Made by a program: the position numbers and the translations under genes. The notes below the pieces were generated by a model. That model saw only the letters and a list, made by a program, of their open reading frames with translations. It made no database searches and was not told where the DNA came from. A stretch of 64,000 nt of DNA from Ktedonobacter sp. SOSP1-85 (lineage in GTDB: Bacteria > Chloroflexota > Ktedonobacteria > Ktedonobacterales > Ktedonobacteraceae): positions 5,681,501 through 5,745,500 of the forward strand of contig NZ_BNJI01000001.1 in NCBI RefSeq assembly GCF_016587415.1, given 5' to 3'. Positions 16,882 to 25,306 of this stretch are shown in pieces; position 1 is the first letter of the stretch, and every line of letters begins with the position of its first letter.

Positions 16882-16966
16882 TTGTTTCTCCTTCAATACC
16901 GACCATCAAAAAAGCCTTGCTGCGCATGATGCTTCAGGATATCAATGGTTGCTGGTGTTCTTACTT

Positions 16967-17000
16967 GCTAGCTTATCGTGCTAGGGTAAGCTAGCTTTTT
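16967..17000. terminator. hairpin with T-run upstream of the nuclease genes
   Basis: GCTAGCTTA (16967-16975) pairs with TAAGCTAGC (16987-16995), followed by TTTTT. It sits between the divergent nuclease genes and the regulator; it may be a structural part of the island rather than a terminator. Confidence 0.4.
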
Positions 17001-17127
17001 ATTGCTTCTTTATCTAGTGTATATTATGCTTTTAATTAATAAAAGTTATTAGTAATAGCGTAACATGCGTTTACATTAATGTCAAGTCTATGGTAGACTG
17101 GCTTAAACATCACTTGGAAGGGTAACA

Positions 17128-17340
17128 ATGAGGCAACGTTTAAAGATAAGAGAAGTCGCAGAAGCTAAGGGATGGACTCAGTCAAAATTGCAACGTGCTG
17201 CTGATGTCAACTCACGCACCATGAGTGGTATCTATCATGATCCCTACCGCGACGTAGCATATAGCACCCTGGCTAAAATAGCCAGGGTTTTGGAAGTGGA
17301 AGTGGGTGAGCTTGTGGAAATGGTGCCTGACGAGGAATAA
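17128..17340 (+). CDS. Cro/C1-type helix-turn-helix regulator
   Basis: 70 residues, a minimal Xre-family DNA-binding domain: MRQRLKIREVAEAKGWTQSK, then RAADVNSRTMSGIY (recognition helix area) and YSTLAKIARVLEVEVGEL. AAGGG lies 9 nt before the ATG. It is divergent from the two nuclease-like genes inside the tRNA-bounded island and is probably their regulator. The flanking DNA is strongly AT-rich. Confidence 0.85.
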   Translation: MRQRLKIREVAEAKGWTQSKLQRAADVNSRTMSGIYHDPYRDVAYSTLAKIARVLEVEVGELVEMVPDEE

Positions 17341-17358
17341 AATCTTTGCCTCAACTCA

Positions 17359-17390
17359 TAGGTCGCTGTTTCGATCCCAGCTGGGCCCAT
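17359..17390 (+). repeat. duplicate of tRNA 3' half (att-like repeat)
   Basis: 32 bp identical to 15977-16008 except one G-to-T change. It covers the T-arm and 3' acceptor strand of the CAU tRNA and marks the far edge of the island. Confidence 0.75.
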
Positions 17391-17401
17391 TTTTGTTTAG
17401 A

Positions 17402-17437
17402 AGCCAGTTAAGCACAAGCGCCTAACTGGCTTTTTTG
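17402..17437 (+). terminator. Rho-independent terminator
   Basis: AGCCAGTTA pairs with TAACTGGCT around a short loop, then TTTTTT. This probably was the original terminator of the tRNA transcript, displaced by the island. Confidence 0.7.
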
Positions 17438-17950
17438 TGTTTTGGCAAGATTGATTAATATCCCAGGCATAAGGGGCGAGTTTGTTATCATAGTGAGCTT
17501 AACGGATAGCGTTAAGCTCACCTTGGGAGAGAATATACAATTGTGTGATCACAGAAAATCGTGAATCCTAATTGAGTTCTTCACTATCTTTTCTGGACAA
17601 CACTTTGTGCTTGGAAATTTATCCTCCTATATATATAATTACCAAAAGTATTGGACGTATAATTTGAGGCTTTCATTGCCTGGAGGCATGTGCCGCGCAT
17701 CGCTTCCACGTTTTCCTCCAGATCTAATAGTTGTGTGTAAGTGTCAGGCCTTTAGACGTGGGGCGTCTGACTTAGTCTAGTACAGACCTCCTTCTGACAT
17801 GCTTACTCACTGATAGACGATAGTGCCGACAATGCTGTGACATAGGGCATAGAGTCACATATATATTCATGAGCTATCACACTGTCAGTACCTGTAAATG
17901 CGTTCTATTCTTTCAAAGAGAAATACTTTGAGATAGGTAGGTCGCAATAT
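17438..17950. other. AT-rich intergenic region before the carotenoid genes
   Basis: About 510 bp with no recognisable gene, RNA or mobile element. It should contain the promoter for the carotenoid gene pair. Confidence 0.4.
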
Positions 17951-19492
17951 ATGAAGGATGTAGCCATTATTGGTGCTGGAATTGCAGGTATAGCAATTGC
18001 GACGCGTTTGCAAAAACTGGGCTTTGCAACGCAACTTTTTGAGGCGCATGGGCAGCCAGGGGGATGTGCTGGTTTTTACCGACGTCGTGGCTTTTCCTTT
18101 GACGTAGGAGCAACGACACTGGTTGATTTTGGCCCCAGTGGTGTTGGCGGCGAGTGGCTCTCTAGCATTGCTATGCCTCCGATAGAATGGGAGCAACTTC
18201 CTGGGTATCTGGCCTGGCTTCCAGACCGAACGGTGACGCTGCACCGTGATCCGGCTTTATGGAATGAAGAACGACTTAACACTTTGGGTTGTACACCAGC
18301 ACACCACGCGTTCTGGATGTTTATTGATAGGCTTGCAGCGGCCTTCTGGCAGGCTAGCCGTCGGGGCGTTAAATTACCAATTCAAAGTATAAGAGATGCG
18401 GTTCGTGATATGCGCGCCCTGGGAGCAATGCACCTCCCTCTTATTCGCTACCTGAACTGGACAGTGGAGGATGCCTTGCAGGCCTTTGGCCTGCACCAGG
18501 ACCGCGCATTAACTGGCTTACTCGCTATGCTCATTGAAGATACGGTACATAGCAGCGTGAGGGAGGCGCCCCTTATCAACGCCGCATTGGGAATTTCTAT
18601 TCGTGGTGCCGGTCTTACACGTGCGAGAGGAGGGATGCGTGGTTTCTGGCAAGCGCTAACAACTCACTATCAAACTTTGGGCGGAGAACTGCGTGTTGGT
18701 TGTCGAGTGGAACAGATTACAGGTGAGCGGGGAAAATTTTATATACGGACGCGGCGAGGGGAATTTCAGGCTGCTCAAGTTGTAAGTACTCTTCCAGCAT
18801 CATTGACCTCCTGTATCGCACCAACTCAGGTCGCGCGGACGCTAAGCCCATACTTAAGCCGAAATGCTAATGCTTTAGGGGGCGCGCTGTGTGTCTTTCT
18901 CGGTGTGCCAGAACAAGAGGTTTGTGAGCAAGATTTTAGGCACCACCAATTGCTTCAGACATATAATAGCCCGCTGGGTGATGGCAACAATATGTTTATC
19001 TCTGTCTCTGCTCCAGGGGATACTGAAAGCGCGCCTACGGGTTATCGCAGCGTCATGCTCTCTACACATTGTTCATTGGAACCCTGGGAAGCGCTATCTG
19101 CTTCAGCATACCAGGCCCAAAAGCGAACTTCTGGCGACCACCTTATCTCCCTTGCGCGGCGCGTATATCCTCACCTGGCTGAGCAAGCAAGCGTGTATGA
19201 GGTGGCAACTCCACGCTCCTACCAGTTTTTTACTTTTCGTCCTCGCGGTGCCGTTGGAGGGTTCCGTCTGACGCTTTATAACGCGAATCAGCGCGCTATT
19301 CCTTATTCTTCAGGTGTGCCTGGTTTCTGGCTGGCTGGTGATACGACCTGGCCTGGCCTGGGAACAGTCGCATGTGTGCTTGGAAGCAAAATTGTGGCTG
19401 AGCAGGTAGCGGAGAGCGCTCGCTACTTGCAAAGGCCCCGCTGGTTTTTGGCTTCATTTCTGCAAGGAGGTGCTGAATATGCACGATCTTGA
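17951..19492 (+). CDS. CrtI/CrtO-like carotenoid desaturase/isomerase family FAD oxidoreductase
   Basis: 513 residues. Seen: an N-terminal dinucleotide fold VAIIGAGIAGIAIATRL (about 4-20), the PGGCAGFYRRRGFSFDVGA segment typical of phytoene desaturase relatives, and the C-terminal FAD motif WLAGDTTWPGLGTVACVL near 458-475. The family desaturates, isomerises or oxidises carotenoids at the membrane. The next gene, a carotene-hydroxylase-like desaturase, overlaps it by 14 nt, supporting pigment or polyene lipid synthesis. The exact reaction cannot be told. GTAGGTCG before the ATG is a weak ribosome site. Confidence 0.8.
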   Translation: MKDVAIIGAGIAGIAIATRLQKLGFATQLFEAHGQPGGCAGFYRRRGFSFDVGATTLVDFGPSGVGGEWLSSIAMPPIEWEQLPGYLAWLPDRTVTLHRDPALWNEERLNTLGCTPAHHAFWMFIDRLAAAFWQASRRGVKLPIQSIRDAVRDMRALGAMHLPLIRYLNWTVEDALQAFGLHQDRALTGLLAMLIEDTVHSSVREAPLINAALGISIRGAGLTRARGGMRGFWQALTTHYQTLGGELRVGCRVEQITGERGKFYIRTRRGEFQAAQVVSTLPASLTSCIAPTQVARTLSPYLSRNANALGGALCVFLGVPEQEVCEQDFRHHQLLQTYNSPLGDGNNMFISVSAPGDTESAPTGYRSVMLSTHCSLEPWEALSASAYQAQKRTSGDHLISLARRVYPHLAEQASVYEVATPRSYQFFTFRPRGAVGGFRLTLYNANQRAIPYSSGVPGFWLAGDTTWPGLGTVACVLGSKIVAEQVAESARYLQRPRWFLASFLQGGAEYARS

Positions 19493-20306
19493 AACGCCTC
19501 AAAGAGCTGTTCCTCGGCTTGAGGAACTAGGTGCAGATCTTCTCGTCACCACACGCAGACAACGTTTACTCACCCTGGCACGACCATTTATCGGGTTATT
19601 TTGCTACGCTGTTGCTGCCTATTTTAACTTATGGTGGCTCTATCCTTTTCTTGTTTTCCTTATTTTCGTTGCAGTTGTGACCGTGACACATGATGTCGTT
19701 CATCGATCACTTGGTCTTAGCCAGCATCAGACAGAATATGCGCTTTTTTTCATGGGAATGGTGCTCATGGAAAGCGGGCATGCCTATCGGACGACGCATG
19801 TCCAGCATCATAAGTATTTTCCATCTGAAGAAGATCAAGATCCTGAAGGTTATCCCGCGCATTTAAGCCTCTTAGGTGCGCTATTTTATGGTCCTGTATT
19901 TCTCTACAGGCTCTGGTGGTGGGCTTTTCAGCGCAATCAGCAGCGATTTGGGCAGCGGATGTGGCTGATACTGGAAGCTCTTGTCCCCTTTGTCGTTGTC
20001 ATTGTTGGTCTCCTTTTGTGGAATACTCTACCCGCCGTTCTACTCTATGCTTTCTTTGCCCTGGTTGGAAGTTGGGTCTATCCGCTCTTAACGGTCTATC
20101 TACCCCACAAGGATTATGGAGAGACGCCGCTGACGCAAACACACACCTTAAGAGGCAGGATCATTCCGTTACTTTTTTTAGAGCTGACGTATCACCTGGA
20201 GCATCATCTCTATCCGCAGGTGCCAAGCCATAACCTGGCTGAATTAGCGCGTCGGCTCGATCCTTTTTTTAGGGAAGCTGGTGTGCAGTATTGGTATGTG
20301 ATTTAG
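19479..20306 (+). CDS. fatty acid desaturase family protein, beta-carotene hydroxylase (CrtR)-like
   Basis: 275 residues, membrane di-iron enzyme. Three histidine clusters are visible: HDVVH (about 73-77), HVQHH (about 109-113) and HLEHH near 243-247, plus four hydrophobic spans. The pattern fits CrtR-type carotenoid hydroxylases or ketolases; an acyl-lipid desaturase is the alternative. ATG at 19479 follows AAGGAGG; the GTG at 19470 falls within that site. It is translationally coupled to the CrtI-like gene, and a terminator follows. Confidence 0.82.
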   Translation: MHDLETPQRAVPRLEELGADLLVTTRRQRLLTLARPFIGLFCYAVAAYFNLWWLYPFLVFLIFVAVVTVTHDVVHRSLGLSQHQTEYALFFMGMVLMESGHAYRTTHVQHHKYFPSEEDQDPEGYPAHLSLLGALFYGPVFLYRLWWWAFQRNQQRFGQRMWLILEALVPFVVVIVGLLLWNTLPAVLLYAFFALVGSWVYPLLTVYLPHKDYGETPLTQTHTLRGRIIPLLFLELTYHLEHHLYPQVPSHNLAELARRLDPFFREAGVQYWYVI

Positions 20307-20332
20307 CAATAGCGTTTGTGGAAAACGAAATA

Positions 20333-20370
20333 ACAACAGGCAGATACCCTTCAGGATATCTGCCTGTTGT
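20333..20370. terminator. hairpin terminator between convergent genes
   Basis: ACAACAGGCAGATA (20333-20346) is complementary to 20357-20370. It serves the carotenoid pair (+) and the GlsB-like gene (-). Confidence 0.7.
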
Positions 20371-20394
20371 AGGTTTGCTTATGTATGTTCGCCT

Positions 20395-20691
20395 CTAGAG
20401 GGCGCGGCGTCCACCCGTGACTGCGCGCAGGATAGCGATCAGGATACAGGCACCGATGAAGGAAACAACGATGCTGCCCCAGAAACCGAAGTTGGCGTCA
20501 GGAATCAGCAAGTTGGAGACCAGGCCACCGAGGAAGGCACCAATGATACCCACAACGATATCACCAACGATGCCATAGCCACCGCCACTCATGACACGAC
20601 CTGCCAGGAAGCCCGCGATCAGGCCAACGACGAGCCAGGCAATAATGCCACCGGGATTGAGTGAAGCTGCGAGAACTGTTGCGACTACCAT
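20395..20691 (-). CDS. GlsB/YeaQ/YmgE family membrane protein
   Basis: 98 residues, three hydrophobic segments with glycine-rich helices: IIAWLVVGLIAGFLAGRVM, IVGDIVVGIIGAFLGGLV and a last span near 70-88. This is the pattern of the transglycosylase-associated protein family, small stress-related inner-membrane proteins of poorly known function. AGGAGGAAATAA lies just before the ATG. Confidence 0.88.
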   Translation of the reverse strand: MVVATVLAASLNPGGIIAWLVVGLIAGFLAGRVMSGGGYGIVGDIVVGIIGAFLGGLVSNLLIPDANFGFWGSIVVSFIGACILIAILRAVTGGRRAL

Positions 20692-20910
20692 GATTTATTT
20701 CCTCCTAATATCATCTCTCTCGAGTGTTTTTGCGAGTATATTCGAATTCACAATTCCTGGTTAGAATACGTACGGACTCCCAGGAACGGTTTCGCTCAGA
20801 AGGGGAGGTAGAGCCTCTTTCAGCAAATTTTTATCTGCGCTTTAAGTTTTCTTAACAGAATTATCCAATATTACATGTTATATTCTTTAAGAGGTATCTG
20901 TTATAAGGAG

Positions 20911-20934
20911 GCCATGCCAGCATGGCCCCTACAA
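20911..20934. repeat. half-element of the MITE/REP family
   Basis: CCATGCCAGCATGG followed by CCCCTACAA equals one end of the palindromic elements at 42386-42487 and 44665-44752. No second arm is seen nearby, so this is a solitary REP-like unit. Confidence 0.5.
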
Positions 20935-20987
20935 ATCTCCATCATTTGTCAGCTGCACCGGTAAGGGTGCTAGTAAAGGAATGAGCC

Positions 20988-22466
20988 ATGGCAAGGATGC
21001 GTTTTGTTTTTCGTTTTGCCTGTGTGTTGCTATTTGTGGTGAGTGGCCTGGTCGCTGTTTTCTATCTCCACTCGCAGTCAGCACGCGCCCAGACTACGTA
21101 TAATGTCCTTTTTGATAATGCCCACGCTGAGACGGCAGGGAATGCCGACTGGGTTATCAGCACCAGCCAGCCTGATCCCCTGGCGCAGAATGCAAATCCC
21201 CAGGTTGAGAGCGATTGGACGGGTGGCATTAGTGCCTGGGGCGTGACCTTGCAGAAAACAGGGCGCTATAGCTTGAAGACGAATACCAGTGCCTTGACCT
21301 ATGGTAACAGTGGCAATGCCCTGGATCTTAGTCACTTTCAGGTCCTGGTGCTGCCTGAGCCTAACACACTCTTCACCAGTAGCGAGAAGACGGCCATCTT
21401 GAACTTTGTCCATAATGGTGGTGGCTTGTTTATGATCGCCGATCACACTGGTAGCGACCGCAACAATGATGGTCATGACTCGCTACAAATCTTGAATGAC
21501 CTGATGAATAACAATGGCGTTGGCAACGATGTCTTTGGCATTCAGTTCGATGCGGTAAATATAGCCAATGAGAACCCCAGCAATGACACTCTCAATGGGG
21601 ACCCTGTCCTCAGTGGACCATTCGGGACGGCTCATGGCAGCATTATTCGTAATGGTACCACTGAGACCATCTCACGTACCGATAACCCAAATGCGCATGG
21701 AATTATCTATCGGAATAGCGTCTCTAATACGGGTACAACAGGTGTCTTTGTGGCTGGTAGTACCTATGGCTCCGGGCGTGTGCTGGCCCAGGGCGATAGC
21801 TCGGCCATTGATGATGGTACCTGCGCTTCTGGAAATACCTGTTACGATGGGTGGGATGATAGCGCCGCCCAGGACGCAATCCTGTTTCCGAACGGAACGG
21901 AATGGTTGGCTGGTGGGTCAGCGGGGAATCCAACGCCCACTCCCACGCGTACATCAACTCCAATCTCTACGCCCACAAATACGCCAACACCGACTTCTAC
22001 GCCAGCGACGGGTAATATGATCGTGAATGGTGGCTTTGAGCAGGGAAGCTCGCCCTGGGTGGAGAGTTCCAGTGGTGGGTATGAAATCGTGGACTCGTCT
22101 AATCCCCATACGGGAAGCTCTGAAGCCTACCTCTGTGGGTACAATAACTGCCAGGATAGTATCTACCAGAGCGTGACTATTCCCTCGACAAGTACCGCAG
22201 CAGCCTTGAGCTATTACTGGTATGTGACGACTACTGAGACGACGCATTCCTATGATTTTCTTAAGGTGCAGATTCGTAGCAGTAGTGGAAGTGTGCTGAC
22301 TACACTGCAAACCATAAGCGATGGCAGCACCGCCCAGCAATGGGTAAGCGCATCCTACAACGTCAGCGCCTACAAGGGGCAGACCATTCAGGTTGCCTTT
22401 GTCGCGACCAATGGGTCAAAGAACCCAACCAGCTTCTACGTTGATGATGTGGCCCTGAATAGCTAG
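20988..22466 (+). CDS. secreted GATase-like protein with C-terminal carbohydrate-binding-like domain
   Basis: 492 residues. A signal peptide of about 34 residues (hydrophobic VLLFVVSGLVAVFYL) is followed by a domain resembling class-I glutamine-amidotransferase-like or DUF4350 folds: FDNAHAETAGNADW, LVLPEPNTLF, FVHNGGGLFMIADHTGSD. A Thr/Pro linker of TPTPT repeats (about 310-340) leads to a beta-rich C-terminal domain (NGGFEQGSSPW to FYVDDVALNS) like CBM or MAM jelly rolls. It is likely exported and bound to a polysaccharide or cell surface. Enzymatic function is not established. Confidence 0.72.
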   Translation: MARMRFVFRFACVLLFVVSGLVAVFYLHSQSARAQTTYNVLFDNAHAETAGNADWVISTSQPDPLAQNANPQVESDWTGGISAWGVTLQKTGRYSLKTNTSALTYGNSGNALDLSHFQVLVLPEPNTLFTSSEKTAILNFVHNGGGLFMIADHTGSDRNNDGHDSLQILNDLMNNNGVGNDVFGIQFDAVNIANENPSNDTLNGDPVLSGPFGTAHGSIIRNGTTETISRTDNPNAHGIIYRNSVSNTGTTGVFVAGSTYGSGRVLAQGDSSAIDDGTCASGNTCYDGWDDSAAQDAILFPNGTEWLAGGSAGNPTPTPTRTSTPISTPTNTPTPTSTPATGNMIVNGGFEQGSSPWVESSSGGYEIVDSSNPHTGSSEAYLCGYNNCQDSIYQSVTIPSTSTAAALSYYWYVTTTETTHSYDFLKVQIRSSSGSVLTTLQTISDGSTAQQWVSASYNVSAYKGQTIQVAFVATNGSKNPTSFYVDDVALNS

Positions 22467-22487
22467 CAGCAGCTTTGCGCTCAGAAG

Positions 22488-22545
22488 TAACGAGGAGTGG
22501 CGTGGTGTGCGGGTTCCGGCCCGCACACCACGCCACTCCTCGTTA
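22488..22545. terminator. long perfect hairpin terminator
   Basis: TAACGAGGAGTGGCGTGGTG... (22488-22514) pairs with 22519-22545. Same style as other long GC-rich perfect hairpins in this window. Confidence 0.65.
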
Positions 22546-22838
22546 TCTCAAGGCGAACTTACAAGCTAACTATGAATTAGAAAAATATACCCCGATACAT
22601 GAAGCATACCTCTACCTGTTCTTGTCCCTGTTGTTATACCAATATTCCTATTTCTTGTTCTTGCTTATGCTTGGAGCCTTGCTTCTCTGGTTGGGATTAG
22701 GTATGCTCTGCCATAAGTAGGACGGAAGGGACTCCACTCATGATCCCGCGCAAAAATGCGAATTTGTTCGTTGCATTGATGTATGTGAATGATGGAGTAT
22801 GTCATGTGTGATCACCAGAACCCCCTCAGAAGAAGCCT
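22546..22838. other. intergenic region before the amidase
   Basis: No supported gene. A short hydrophobic open frame (22475-22720) runs through the hairpin and has no ribosome site, so I leave it out. Confidence 0.35.
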
Positions 22839-23921
22839 TTGCCGTCGAAGGAGTCCCATAACCGCCGGACAGTCTTGAAGTTGGGAGCGGGAGCTATGGC
22901 TCTTGCCGGGTTGGGCGGATTTGAAGTTGTCCTGACGTCTTCTACTGCTCATGCTGCCCCCTCTATTATCGGAGACGCAACCTGGGGAGCCAGGGCAGCC
23001 ACTGATACGATTACGGTATTTAATCGCAAGCCAACCGCGATTCTCATTCATCACACTGCCAGTCCCAATACGACTGACTATTCTTTAAATCAGGCCTATC
23101 AACTGGCGCGTTCGATTCAGACGTCGCACTTGAATAACGGCTGGATCGATACTGGTCAACATTTCACGGTGACGCGTGGAGGATATGTTCTGGAGGGACG
23201 GCATCGCAGCCTGGCAACGCTACAGGGAGGGACCTCCTTTGTCCAGGGGACGCATTGTCCAGTGATGAACGATTCGGCAATCGGTATTGAGGATGAGGGG
23301 ACGTACACCTCTGTCCTGCCACCAGATGCGCTCTGGAACTCGCTTGTAGATCTATGTACTTATATCTGCCAGCAGTATGGTCTGAATGCCAACAATATCT
23401 TCGGACATCGGGACTTCTATGATACAGAATGTCCAGGCACACAGTTTTATGGGCGCCTGCCCGCGCTGCGACGCGCGGTTGCCTCGCGCCTTAATAAGCC
23501 TTTGCCTGCCTACACCTGGCCAACGCTCAAGAGCCGCACCAGTGGAAATAACGTCAGGACGATTCAGCGTTTGCTGCAGGTGCGCGGCTATAGCGTTGCA
23601 GTTGATGGCACCTTTGGTACAAGCACGGTGAGCAGTGTGCAGAGTTTTCAGTCGGCTAAGAGCCTGAGTGTTGATGGAATTGTGGCCCAGCAAACCTGGC
23701 AGGCGCTCATTACCACGGTGACTCCTGGCAGCTCAAGCGCTGCTGTAAGCGCGGTGCAGAATCTCTTGAGCGCGCGGGGCTATAGCGTGAGTGTGACTGG
23801 CTATTATGGCAGCGCAACGGCCAGCGCCGTTAAGAGCTACCAGAGCAGTCGTGGGCTGACTGCTGATGGCACAGTCGAGAAGAGAACCTGGTGTGCCCTG
23901 GTGGGAGGCGTCCTGGGTTAG
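22839..23921 (+). CDS. exported N-acetylmuramoyl-L-alanine amidase with two peptidoglycan-binding domains
   Basis: 360 residues. A Tat signal (NRRTVLKLGAGAMALAG, cleavage near STAHA) precedes an amidase_2/PGRP domain with zinc-ligand motifs IHHTAS (near 68) and GHRDFYDTECPG (near 188-199). Two PG_binding_1 repeats follow (VRTIQRLLQVRGYSVAVDG and SAVQNLLSARGYSVSVTG). It cleaves the lactyl-amide bond of peptidoglycan outside the cell. TTG is the only possible near start, because an in-frame TGA lies at 22809; its ribosome site is weak (AGAAG). Confidence 0.88.
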   Translation: MPSKESHNRRTVLKLGAGAMALAGLGGFEVVLTSSTAHAAPSIIGDATWGARAATDTITVFNRKPTAILIHHTASPNTTDYSLNQAYQLARSIQTSHLNNGWIDTGQHFTVTRGGYVLEGRHRSLATLQGGTSFVQGTHCPVMNDSAIGIEDEGTYTSVLPPDALWNSLVDLCTYICQQYGLNANNIFGHRDFYDTECPGTQFYGRLPALRRAVASRLNKPLPAYTWPTLKSRTSGNNVRTIQRLLQVRGYSVAVDGTFGTSTVSSVQSFQSAKSLSVDGIVAQQTWQALITTVTPGSSSAAVSAVQNLLSARGYSVSVTGYYGSATASAVKSYQSSRGLTADGTVEKRTWCALVGGVLG

Positions 23922-23998
23922 TTTCTCTCCTCAAGCCAAATTGGAGTTGGAGGATCAGGCCTGATACTTTAGCGCACGTGAAATACGTGGTCTGGGTA

Positions 23999-24595
23999 TC
24001 AGGCTTGATTGTTGCGCTTACCAAGGCCGCAGAGGATGAGGTGCCAGACGCGCTCAAAAGCGGCATCAATGTCCGGGTCGGACCATTCGGAGGCATGGGT
24101 GGGGTTATGATAGCGCGTGGTCGCGTCAATCACGGCCTGCCCCGCGCTGATGGGATCATCGGTTTCGAACTCGCCGCGCCTGACCCCATCACTGATGATA
24201 TATGCGGCCTGTTCGGCGAGGAGTTCAACATGGGCCTTGACGACAGTTCTGGCTTCCTTTACCAACTCCATATATGTGGCGAAGAGCTCTGGATCGTCAA
24301 ACGCCCGGCGGTGTTTTGTACTGATGAGGAGCTTGAGCCAGCGCCGTAGCCGTTCAGGAGCAGGCGTATCCTCCGTAACAACAGCTTGCAGAGGTGCTGA
24401 GACCTCGACGAGCCAGCGCTCGGTGACTGCGTCACGTAGTGCTGCCTTACTGGGAAAGTGGCGGTAGACGCTGCCATGGCTGACATTGAGCGCGCGGGCA
24501 ACATCAATGACGGTTGTCTTCGCTGGACCATAGCGGCGCAACACCTCTTCAGCCACATTGAGAATACGCTCACGGGTTAAAATCTCATCGCTCAT
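23999..24595 (-). CDS. TetR family transcriptional regulator
   Basis: 198 residues: an N-terminal HTH (ILNVAEEVLRRYGPAKTTVIDVARALNVSHGSVYRHF read across residues 9-45; the recognition helix is NVSHGSVYRHF) and an alpha-helical ligand domain. The start at 24595 (MSDEILTR) is chosen because homology begins there; no clear Shine-Dalgarno sequence is seen. The aldo/keto reductase promoter 1.7 kb away carries a perfect palindrome that could be its operator, but this is inference. Confidence 0.88.
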   Translation of the reverse strand: MSDEILTRERILNVAEEVLRRYGPAKTTVIDVARALNVSHGSVYRHFPSKAALRDAVTERWLVEVSAPLQAVVTEDTPAPERLRRWLKLLISTKHRRAFDDPELFATYMELVKEARTVVKAHVELLAEQAAYIISDGVRRGEFETDDPISAGQAVIDATTRYHNPTHASEWSDPDIDAAFERVWHLILCGLGKRNNQA

Positions 24596-24818
24596 CGCAC
24601 ACCAGCCTGGAGATAGTGATGGCTCAAGCCAGGCTCTATCGCCTGGCCTGGGTGCTGCCCCTCCGAACTGTCTATTACTCTGCCTTGAGCGTTCAGGCAT
24701 GGGAAGCTTTCAAGCATCTTTTAGTTCTCCTCTGATATGCAAATGAGCGAGTTATATTCGAGTTATGAACAAGTATATGCGCCTGGTTAGCAGTGGTCAA
24801 TACTTGTTATTCTGTTCT

Positions 24819-25187
24819 CTAGAACACCACCCCATGCAGAAGCAGCCGCGTTGGGTACTCTTCGCCAGTGCTTGAGAGGCGATTAAAGCGAAACTCAAGA
24901 AATTCGCTATAGGCGCTTGTGAACACTTCTAGCTGTCCTATCGCCGATTGTAAACTCTGGTCAAGGATGTGCGCGTTAGCTGGAGTGAGACCGATACTGA
25001 TGTCTGAGGCAAGGTGCAATGTGATCTGCGTCTTGCGAGGTTGACTTTCACCTTGATCTATTGTGGCGTTGGCTAATTGTGTACATACCGTTGAGGGCAT
25101 AACTGTTGCTAGAGAACTTGGAGAGGCTTGAACGGCAAAGGTTGCTTCGTGGGACGAAAGTGGTTGAGAGAAAGAAGGAAAAGTCAT
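24819..25187 (-). CDS. hypothetical protein
   Basis: 122 residues, no signal peptide or membrane span, Ser/Thr/Gln-rich first half (MTFPSFSQPLSSHEATFAVQ) and a more structured second half with ITLHLASDISIGL and EFLEFRFNRL. No family recognised. GTGAGG sits 7 nt before the ATG. Its promoter shares a 20-bp motif with the APC permease promoter at 36447-36467. Confidence 0.5.
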   Translation of the reverse strand: MTFPSFSQPLSSHEATFAVQASPSSLATVMPSTVCTQLANATIDQGESQPRKTQITLHLASDISIGLTPANAHILDQSLQSAIGQLEVFTSAYSEFLEFRFNRLSSTGEEYPTRLLLHGVVF

Positions 25188-25205
25188 AAAGTAGCCTCAC
25201 TTTTT

Positions 25206-25225
25206 AGAAACTATACCAACTATAG
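25206..25225 (-). promoter_or_regulatory. promoter motif shared with the APC/ROK operon
   Basis: TAGAAACTATACCAACTATA on the plus strand; the corresponding stretch at 36449-36468 is TAGGAAACTATACTAACTATA-like. Read on the minus strand it holds two TATAGT boxes just upstream of the 122-residue gene. Confidence 0.35.
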
Positions 25226-25238
25226 AGAGAAAGAGGCA

Positions 25239-25268
25239 AAATGGCGGCGCGGCCCTGCGCCGCCATTT
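25239..25268. terminator. hairpin behind the aldo/keto reductase gene
   Basis: AAATGGCGGCGC pairs with GCGCCGCCATTT around a short loop; it lies about 40 bp after the stop on the minus strand. Confidence 0.6.
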
Positions 25269-25306
25269 CTTGTTGAAACAACAGTGGTCCCCCTGGAAGA
25301 GTAGCT

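Larger units (their letters stand above)
15977..17390. mobile_element. small tRNA-bounded genomic island
   Basis: Bounded by 32-bp direct repeats with one mismatch (15977-16008, inside the tRNA, and 17359-17390). Between them are two paralogous nuclease-like genes on the minus strand and a Cro/Xre regulator on the plus strand, in DNA visibly more AT-rich than its surroundings. The layout is that of an element inserted at a tRNA 3' end with restoration of the tRNA. No integrase is present, so mobilisation would be in trans, by the nucleases, or lost. Confidence 0.6.

Noticed and set aside
15935..17390. Group I intron in the tRNA(CAU) gene
   Set aside because: The tRNA is complete and uninterrupted; only its 3' half is repeated downstream, which fits site-specific insertion at the 3' end, not an intron.
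22475..22720. Hydrophobic 81-codon open frame after the secreted GATase-like gene
   Set aside because: It runs through a terminator hairpin and has no ribosome site.
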